From: a virus
Strand: one strand, 5' to 3'
IMG/VR virus record: IMGVR_UViG_3300044720_000100
Span: 1 to 43,599 of that record
DNA: 43,599 nucleotides
Part shown: positions 19,643-27,200 of the stretch, piece after piece
How the letters are laid out: the number at the start of each line of letters is the position of its first letter
How positions within the stretch are numbered: the first letter of the stretch is position 1
The notes under the pieces: model-generated
What the model was told of the DNA's origin: nothing
The model's input: only the letters and a program-made list of their open reading frames with translations
The model's database searches: none
Made by a program: the position numbers and the translations under genes

Positions 19643-19770
19643 GTCGTTTCACCAGCGGCAAGCTAAGGGCAGCTCGGTCGCTTCGCTCCCTCGCCTATAG
19701 GCCCACCCCCAGCTTTCGCTGAGGAAGACCACACCCCGTCGCTTCGCTCCGGACCCGCCCCCTCGGGGCG

Positions 19771-19900
19771 TTTCTACACTTGGAACTGCGCACGAGTGAG
19801 CTAGCTCCTCTGTCGCACCACCGGTCCCGAACCGGCATTCCCAGCTCGGGCAGGCCGAGCACGAGACCCCCGGCGTACCGCTACCGCGCCGGGGGTCCTC
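19771..19900 (+). promoter_or_regulatory. Late promoter motif and structured leader (terminase)
   Basis: TTTCTACACTTG (19771-19782) contains a good -10 (TACACT) but no recognisable -35. The same 12-mer precedes the tRNA/scaffold/capsid genes at 33417. The leader has hairpins CCGGT-CCCGA-ACCGG, GCTCGG-GCAGG-CCGAGC and a long GACCCCCGGCG/CGCCGGGGGTC stem ending in CTCTTCT, which could act as an attenuator before the terminase start at 19918. Confidence 0.6.
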
Positions 19901-19917
19901 TTCTAAGTGGGGTTGGT

Positions 19918-21768
19918 TTGGCCAAGAGCATTCTCATCGACGACGCCAAGAGCATCGTCCTGGACCAGCTTGCTGGCGGGGCGAAGGTTCGCGATGCGAT
20001 GCGGAAGGTCAACCGTTCGGAGGAGACGTACCGCTCCTGGCGGAAAGAGGACCCGAACTTCAAGTCCGCGGTGGACGCGATCCGCGAAGCCCACGAATCC
20101 GGCCAGCGTGCCAAGTCGGCCCTGCCGGACTTCCCCGAGTTCTGCGCCAAGTACCTGGACCGGCCTTTGCCGGAACACCACGTGCGGGCATGGGACGTTG
20201 TCCAGGGTAAAGACCCGACGGACTTGCACTATTCGATGCAATACCAGCCGGGGAAATCACCGGGCCGGTACATGATGATGAACTTCCCGCCGGAGCACGC
20301 CAAGTCGACGGTGTGGAATGTGCAGTACGTCCTGTGGCGGATCATCAAAGATCCGAACATCCAGATCATCACCATCTCCAAGTCGCAGGACATGGCGAAG
20401 AAGTTTCTCCGCCAGCTGAAGTTCTACTTGGAGAACCCGTCTTTGTTCCCGGCGTTGCACGCCGCTTTCGCCCCCGAGGGCGGGTGGAAGAACGAGGACA
20501 AGTCGGCTGGCCTCGCCTGGCGCGAGGACATGATTTACATCCGCGGGCGCACGGTCAGCGCCAAGGACCCCACCGTGGAAGCGAAGGGTTTGGGCGGGCA
20601 GATCTACGGCGCCCGCGCGGACCTCATCATCCTGGACGACATTGCCGACTTCAAGTCTGCCAGCGACTACGAGAAGCAAGCCGACTGGATCGGCCAGGAC
20701 GTGTTCTCCCGGCTGAACAAGAAGAACGGCCAGCTGTTGATCCTGGGCACCCGTGTGGGTGCCATGGACGTGTACCGCTGGTTGCGGGACGAGTCGAAGG
20801 ACGCCGCGGGCAGGCCGTTCTATACGTACTTCGCGCAGCCCGCGATCCTGGAGAACGAGTCGGCCCCGTGCGATGAGTGGGTTGTGCTGTGGCCCGACCA
20901 CGTCCCGGCTGGCGCCCTGGAGGACGCCAAGTCGGCCATGACGGATCAGCGCCGGTTCACGTTCGTCTACCAGCAGCGCGACGTCAGCGAGTACGCGGTG
21001 TTCCCCGCGGTGGCAGTGGACGCCGCAGTCAACGCCAAGCGGTTCTCCTGCCCGATGCAGCCGGGTGTGCCCGGCCACCGGGAGAACGGCATGGACGGGC
21101 TGTACGTCATCGCCTCGTGGGACCCGGCCAGCTCGGCCGGGCGTAACGCGATGATCTGCTACGGGGTGGACCGCTTCACCAAGAAGCGCTGGGTCATCGA
21201 CGTCTGGAACCGCAAGGGCGTGACGTCGGCGCAGAGCATCCCGCAGCTGAAGGCGTGGCAGGTGAAGTACCACGTCAACGAGTGGCGTATCGAGAAGAAC
21301 GCGGTGCAGCAGTTCATCACCCAGCTGCCCGAGATCCGCCAGTTCGTCAACGCCAACGGCGGGAAGATCGTCGAGCACGAGACCCGGCAGAACAAGTGGG
21401 ACCCGGTGAAAGGCATCGAAGGCCTGCTGGTCCCGCTGTTCCTGTCGTGCGTGCTGGAAGTGGGCGACCGGATGACCCCGAAGCCTGACGGCTCGGGCCT
21501 CATCGAGCTGCCCAGCAAGCGGCAGAACCCTCACGTCGTGGAGCTGTGCGAGCAGCTGAAGGCGTGGGAGGCCGAGGCGAAGCGCCTCGTCCAGGACCTG
21601 GTGATGGCTTTGTGGTTCGCCGAGCTGGGCGCTCGCGACTACCTCCGCGGGGCGCTGGGGGAGAAGACGCACATGGAGTCCAGGTGGACCTCTCGCGGGG
21701 ACAAGAGGTCCCGCACCGTCGTTCCGTGGGAAGAATTGCACCGGCAGGGGCTAGTCCATGCAGTCTGA
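19918..21768 (+). CDS. Terminase large subunit with N-terminal HTH-like region
   Basis: A 616-residue packaging motor. I chose TTG 19918 (after GTGGGG); the frame upstream runs through the hairpin leader and is not protein-like. Residues 1-60 (DDAKSIVLDQLAGGAKVRDA, RKVNRSEETYRSWRKEDPNF) look like the helix-turn-helix of small terminases. The ATPase has a Walker A-like FPPEHAKST at about 122-130, LIILDD at about 236 and ILGTR at about 275. The RNase H-like nuclease has SWDPASSAG at about 400 and VQDLVMALW near 560. No separate small terminase is seen nearby, so the N-terminus may supply DNA recognition. It overlaps the portal gene by 11 bases. Confidence 0.9.
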   Translation: MAKSILIDDAKSIVLDQLAGGAKVRDAMRKVNRSEETYRSWRKEDPNFKSAVDAIREAHESGQRAKSALPDFPEFCAKYLDRPLPEHHVRAWDVVQGKDPTDLHYSMQYQPGKSPGRYMMMNFPPEHAKSTVWNVQYVLWRIIKDPNIQIITISKSQDMAKKFLRQLKFYLENPSLFPALHAAFAPEGGWKNEDKSAGLAWREDMIYIRGRTVSAKDPTVEAKGLGGQIYGARADLIILDDIADFKSASDYEKQADWIGQDVFSRLNKKNGQLLILGTRVGAMDVYRWLRDESKDAAGRPFYTYFAQPAILENESAPCDEWVVLWPDHVPAGALEDAKSAMTDQRRFTFVYQQRDVSEYAVFPAVAVDAAVNAKRFSCPMQPGVPGHRENGMDGLYVIASWDPASSAGRNAMICYGVDRFTKKRWVIDVWNRKGVTSAQSIPQLKAWQVKYHVNEWRIEKNAVQQFITQLPEIRQFVNANGGKIVEHETRQNKWDPVKGIEGLLVPLFLSCVLEVGDRMTPKPDGSGLIELPSKRQNPHVVELCEQLKAWEAEAKRLVQDLVMALWFAELGARDYLRGALGEKTHMESRWTSRGDKRSRTVVPWEELHRQGLVHAV

Positions 21769-23590
21769 AATGACGGCCATCCAGCAGATCCACGTCCGTG
21801 TGCGCGACATGCGGTACTCCCCCCTGGCCGTGGAGCGCGACCAGCACATCCAGAACGTGCGCCTGGTGCGCCGGGGGCACATAGACCAGTTGTTCCCGGA
21901 CGCGTTCGTGGACGAGATGCAGCACTCCACGGTGGCGAACCTGGTGGAGACCGCTGCGCGGGACACCGCGGAGATGATGGCGCCGTTGCCGTCGCTGGCG
22001 TGTGCCAGCGGCAACATGGCCACCCAGTCGGACGAGAACCGCGCGGGCAAGAAGAACAAGATCGGCTCGTACTACTGGACGGCCAGCAGGCTGGCGCAGC
22101 AGATGCCCGAGTTCGCGGACTCGTACGGCAGCTACAGCTTCGGCTGCTTCGTGGTGGAACCCGACTTCGAGCACGGGTGCCCGAAGATCCGGGTCGAGTC
22201 CCCGTTCGGCGTGTACTACGAGCTGGACCGCTGGGGCCAGGTCAGGCAGTTCGCGAAGGTCACCTACGCCACCGCTGGCGCCCTGGTCGCCATGTATCCC
22301 GAGCACGCCTACGCGATCATGCAGCCGGGCGGGCAGCATGCCCCGCAACGGCACCACAACGACCTGCTGGAGATGATCCGGTACCAGGATCGTGAGTGCA
22401 CGGTCATCTACCTGCCGGACTGCCAGAACCTGGTGCTGGCCTACGCGCCCAACCGGCTGTCGCGGGTGCCGGTGGTGATCTGCGAGCGGTTCAGCCTGGA
22501 GGACACGCCAGGCGGGCAGTACGACGACGTGATCTGGGTGCAGCTGGCCCGCGCCCAGATGGCCATCTACATGCTGTCGGCCGCGGAGCAGTCGGTGAAC
22601 GCTGGCATCGCCCTGCCGGACGACGTGCAGAACGTGCCGTTCGGCCCGCTGTCGGTGTGGCGCTCCCAGTACCCCGAGAAGATCCGTCGGGTGGATCTGC
22701 CGATCCCCCGTGACGTGTTCATGCTCCAGCAGACGCTGGACGAGGAGCTGAAGACCGGCTCCCGCTACCCCGACTCCCGCACAGGCGGGGTGCAGGGCAA
22801 CATCGTCACCGGCAAGGGCGTTCAGGCCTTGCAGGGCACGCTGGACACCCAGATCAGCACCGCCCAGCTGCTGTTCTCCGCGGCACTGGAGGACGCCACC
22901 TCCATCTGCTTCGAGATGGACGTCCAGTTCTGGCCGTCCACGCCGAAGAAGATCGAAGGCCACATCACCGGCAGGCCGTTCGAGATCACCTACATCCCGA
23001 AGCGGGACATCGGCACGTCGTGGGGCTGCAAGGTCACCTACGGCTTCGCCGCGGGTATGACCCCGGCCCAAGCCATGGTCGGTATGCTCCAGCTGCGCGG
23101 TGATGCAGTGATCTCCCGCGACACTTTCCGCAGGCAGTTGCCGTTCGAGGTGGATGCGGAAGAGGAGCAGCGCGCGGTGGACCGTGAGCAGCTTGAGGAC
23201 AGCCTGAAGGAAGGCTTCAAGACCCTGTTGCAGTCGCTCGGTGCGATGGCGATGCAAGGACAAGACCCGCTCCCGATCGTGCTCAACGCTGCCAAAGCCA
23301 TCGAGCTGAGGCGCAAGGGCAAGGGCCTCGCGGAGGCCATCGAGCTGGCTCTCACTCCGGATAAGCCGGACCCGTCGGCGGTTGTCCCGGAACAAGCAGG
23401 TCCGCCCCCTGCCGAGTTGCCGCCTGGCGTGCAGGACTCGGGCCGCCTCCAGGGCGTGCCGCCCGGCCAGGCCGGTGCACCACCCGGTGGGATGCCCGCC
23501 ATCTCGGCGTTGATGGCCGAGATGCGCGGCAACGGTGACGCCCAGATGGGCGCCGCGGTCCTCCGCAAGCGCGCGATCGGACAGGGGTAA
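21758..23590 (+). CDS. Portal protein
   Basis: A 610-residue portal subunit, forming the dodecameric ring for DNA entry and exit. It directly follows terminase (11-base overlap; an ATG at 21770 is an alternative start). Composition and pattern fit portals: a long N-terminal helical part (YSPLAVERDQHIQNVRLVRR), the beta-rich wing (YGSYSFGCFVVEPDFEHGCP, ESPFGVYYELDRWGQVRQFA), LSRVPVVICERFSLEDTPGG, a helical stem and a Pro/Gly/Gln-rich C-terminus with AMAMQGQDPLPI. Family assignment rests on size, position and pattern rather than a single motif. Confidence 0.85.
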   Translation: MQSEMTAIQQIHVRVRDMRYSPLAVERDQHIQNVRLVRRGHIDQLFPDAFVDEMQHSTVANLVETAARDTAEMMAPLPSLACASGNMATQSDENRAGKKNKIGSYYWTASRLAQQMPEFADSYGSYSFGCFVVEPDFEHGCPKIRVESPFGVYYELDRWGQVRQFAKVTYATAGALVAMYPEHAYAIMQPGGQHAPQRHHNDLLEMIRYQDRECTVIYLPDCQNLVLAYAPNRLSRVPVVICERFSLEDTPGGQYDDVIWVQLARAQMAIYMLSAAEQSVNAGIALPDDVQNVPFGPLSVWRSQYPEKIRRVDLPIPRDVFMLQQTLDEELKTGSRYPDSRTGGVQGNIVTGKGVQALQGTLDTQISTAQLLFSAALEDATSICFEMDVQFWPSTPKKIEGHITGRPFEITYIPKRDIGTSWGCKVTYGFAAGMTPAQAMVGMLQLRGDAVISRDTFRRQLPFEVDAEEEQRAVDREQLEDSLKEGFKTLLQSLGAMAMQGQDPLPIVLNAAKAIELRRKGKGLAEAIELALTPDKPDPSAVVPEQAGPPPAELPPGVQDSGRLQGVPPGQAGAPPGGMPAISALMAEMRGNGDAQMGAAVLRKRAIGQG

Positions 23591-23593
23591 CAC

Positions 23594-23764
23594 GTGAAGA
23601 TCGAGATCATCGTGGCCAACCGTGGCTCTGTCACCGTGAAGACCGACGAGGACTGGGAGCCCGAGGAGCTGCTGAAGCTGATCCGCAAGGCCACCGGCTT
23701 CGCCAACAGCCTCAAGCCCGGCTCGCGCAAGGTGAAGCAGTTCGGTTTCGGGAGTGAACAGTGA
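23594..23764 (+). CDS. Small hypothetical protein (56 aa)
   Basis: GTG at 23594, three bases after the portal stop. The peptide begins VKIEIIVANRGSVTVKTDED, continues WEPEELLKLIRKATGFANSL and ends with a basic patch. It looks like a compact beta-beta-alpha protein. It overlaps the next gene by four bases (GTGA). It could be a small head component, by position only. Confidence 0.65.
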   Translation: MKIEIIVANRGSVTVKTDEDWEPEELLKLIRKATGFANSLKPGSRKVKQFGFGSEQ

Positions 23765-24195
23765 CCTCCCCCGCGCAAGTCTCCGGACCCGGCGCGCTGT
23801 CGCAGCGCACCGACACGGGCGGGCAGCCGATCCGCTCCCTGCCGGACCCCGACTACGGCGAAGCCACCGCGTTCAGGGACCAGCAGAAGGGCGCCCCCCT
23901 CGCGGAGGCGCCCAGCACGCCCAACCCCCGCATGCCCGAGCACGCCGCCGTTCCAGGTGGCATGGAACAGCCCACTTCTGTGGAGCCCCCGGTGGGGCTG
24001 TTCGCCCCCACCCAGCGCCCGGATGAGCCGATCACCGCTGGCGCCCCCGTGGGCGCCGGGCCGAACACCCTCTCGGGCGGACCTCTCGCGCCTCGCGCGT
24101 ACGCCACGTCGGAGCAGCTGCGCCAGTACGCGGCTGACGACAGCTCGGGCTCGCTGGCGTGGCTGGCGAACTTCCTCAACTCACAGGGGAACTAA
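23761..24195 (+). CDS. Pro/Ala-rich hypothetical protein (144 aa)
   Basis: GTG at 23761. The protein is low-complexity, rich in Pro, Ala, Gly and Thr (DTGGQPIRSLPDPDYGEATA, GAPVGAGPNTLSGGPLAPRA), with a short helical end (SEQLRQYAADDSSGSLAWLA NFLNSQGN region). Largely disordered. It sits between portal and the giant virion protein, so it may be a head-associated or scaffolding-type protein. No family recognised. Confidence 0.65.
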   Translation: MTSPAQVSGPGALSQRTDTGGQPIRSLPDPDYGEATAFRDQQKGAPLAEAPSTPNPRMPEHAAVPGGMEQPTSVEPPVGLFAPTQRPDEPITAGAPVGAGPNTLSGGPLAPRAYATSEQLRQYAADDSSGSLAWLANFLNSQGN

Positions 24196-24207
24196 GGAGT
24201 ACTTCGC

Positions 24208-27200
24208 GTGGCTAAGAAGTACTGGTGGCAGAAGGTCACCGATCCTGACCGGATCGTGCAGGCCGCTGCCGCACCCATCCACGACAGCCGCATCCGGACG
24301 GCCACGGCCATCCGCTACGCGGGCGCTTTCCCCGACGAGCCCGAGATCGCCCAGGCGCTGTCCAACAGCGCGCTCCCCACAGCCCTCGCACTGCGTGCGT
24401 TCCAGGGCTACCAGGCGACGAAGCAAGTAGCAATCACGGGTATCGCAGCAGGCGCGGGCTACGGCCCCAAGTCGCTGACCCCCGAGCTGGCCAAAGCCAC
24501 CGAGGTGAAGGCAGCTGTCGACCAGCCCGAGCCGCAAGGCGGCGCCGGGTTCTGGGATGGCGTGGGCACGGTGGCCAAGGTGGCACTGGGCGGGGTTGCC
24601 AACGGCGCAGCGGCTGTGGGCCACGCGGCGAAGAACGTGGGCGAGGGCCTCATGGAAGGCCTGAACAAGGTCGCCTCCCCGCTGACCGCTTCAGCCCAGG
24701 CGGGCTACGCCTCCGACAACGGGTTCGACCAGTTCCTCGGCAAGACGGCCATGCAGAACCGCGGCAACCCGATCGGTGCGGGTCTCGCCGCCATCAGCGG
24801 CGTGGCCAACACCCTGGAAGGTGCGGTCAAGCTGGCAGGCGGGGCTTCGGTTTCGCCCGAGCAGCAGGCGGACATGCGCCGAGCGAACTACAACCCGGAC
24901 TCCGCGGCCTCCCGGTACGCCTACTACTTCCAGTCGATGGGCAACAAGCGCGTGCCCGTGTCGGACACGGCCATCACCAAACTGAAGGCTGACGAGCGCT
25001 TCGCCCCCGGCGACGTGGACGCCGCCCGCGAGATCGTGTCCTCGGGTGCGCTCAACGACCTGACCCGTTCGGCTGACTCCCTGTCCGAGCAGGCCCGCGG
25101 CCTGCTGGACCGTGCGGGCTCCGACCAGAACGCCGAACTGCTGCTGCGCACGGTGGCCGACCACTCCCAGCTGACGTTCGGCGGGAACCTGGTGTCGATG
25201 TCCGCGCCCGAGCGCAAGGCGGGCGACTGGCTGGGGCAGGGCTCCACCTCCCGCACCATCGCGGCGGCTGCCGCAGACCTGATCGGCTACTGGTATGCGG
25301 ACCCGCTGGTCGCGGTGGGCGGTGGTGTCCGTGCGGTGCGCGGTGCCACCGCGGTCACCGAGGCTGGTGCTGGTAACGCGCTCACCCGGCGGTGGGCGTA
25401 CGGCGTGAACGCTCAGTCCATCGACGACGTCACCACGGCGATCCGTGCCACCGACGACGAGTTCCGCCCGGTGGGCGCGGTGGCAACCCGGTTTGACCAG
25501 GCTATGGACCAGGCGGACAGGATCGTCCGGCTCAACACCTCGGGTAAGCCCGAGGACGCCATTGAGGCGGGCCGAGCGTACGCGGACTGGACGAAGCTGT
25601 ACCCGTCGATGCGTCCTGCGTTCGACACCCTGATCGGGATGCGCTCTGGCGCGATCGGCAAGCTCACCATCCGTGAGGCCACGCAGGCCAAAGAAGCCGA
25701 CCGTGCGCTTCAGGGAGGCCGCAACGTGGCCCCCTGGACCATTGACGCACCCTCGGACGGTAGGCCGCTCTGGAGCCTGACAGACGACACGGGAAACGCC
25801 ATCTCAGCGGAGCTGCGCGCACAGGAGCGCGCCAAGGTTGCCGACGAGATGTCCGCGTTCATCCTCGCCGAGGCTTACGCCTCGGGCAGGGAGTTGACCC
25901 ACGGTCGCCTGCTAATGCCCGGCCAGATGTCCCTCAACGGTGCCCTGCGCAACGCGCTGGGCAAGTTCGGTGTGGACCTGTTGATGCGCCGCGACCGCTC
26001 CGCGATGCGGCAGCTGAAGGACAGCAAGGGCGCCATCGACCTCAACGGCGGTGTGGGCGCAGACCTCACCGGCCGGTACGACCAGCTTCTGTCGCCCCAG
26101 GCCGCCGAGTGGATGAGTAAGAACTACACGTTCGGCTTGAGTCACATGTTCGCCCGCGGATGGCGCAACTTCGAGCGCACGTTCAGCGGGAAGACCGTCA
26201 ACCCGCTGGATCCCAACTCGACCAAGGTCTACGGGCAGCTGGTGTCGCAGTTCATGCCCAAGCGGCAGGCCCAGATGGTCACCTCCCAGTACGCCGGGGC
26301 CAACCCCGGTGAGCGGTACGCCATGCTGCGTAACACGGTCAGTGGCTTCCTCAACACCATAAACCTGCGCAACACACCCGAAGCGCAGGAGCTGGTGGAG
26401 CAGATGACCAAGGGGTTGATCCCCTCGGACCGCGCCATCAACGGGTACAAGGCCGGTGGCCACGAGTGGTACACCACCCCCGACAACAACAACATCCGTG
26501 TCGGGGACTTCCGTCTTGCCGCGGGCGTACACCCGTGGCAGATGAACGAGGGCCTGGTGCTGCCCAACTGGCGCGAGGTCCGCTCCCTTGTGGACCGGGG
26601 CAAGGTGCTGAACGCCGTGCTCGGCACGGTCGGCCCGTGGGGCAACTCGTTGAACCAGGCGTGGAAGGCGACCAAGACTGCCTCGTGGGCGAACGCCGCC
26701 CGGCAAGGCATCGAAGGTTTCGCTTTCACCGCCGTGCGCAACCCTGAGGCGCTGAAAGGCTACCGGGGTGCTCGGGCCGCCGTGAAAGCGGACCTGTTGA
26801 CCCGGAAGGTCAACGACAACGACCTGTCGCGCCTGGCCAACACAGTGCGGAACTTCAACGCCGAAGACCTGCACTTGCTGGAGCAGGCCCGCCAGAAGGA
26901 CCCGGCCGTCTACGCGTCCACGATGCGCAGCATGCTGGGCCGCAACGGTTACGACCGCGGGCAGGCGGATGTCCTCACGCGACTGTCAGAGGATGTGGAC
27001 CTCAACGGCTTGGCGTCGGCCAACACGTTCGGCGTGGCCCGCTTGGCCATGGCCGGGCCCATCGACTTCGTGCGCAGGATCCGCGCAGAGCGGGCGGCCC
27101 GCAAGGGCGGGGAGGTCAACGACTCCCCGCTGGCCCAGTACCTGGACGAGGAGACGGCTGCCGCGTTCACCGAGAACGCGTTCAAGCAGCTGGGATCGGC

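Noticed and set aside
20257-21741. Large leftward frames opposite terminase, portal and the giant gene
   Set aside because: They are third-position shadows in GC-rich DNA, His/Val/Leu/Arg-rich without motifs, opposite well-supported genes.
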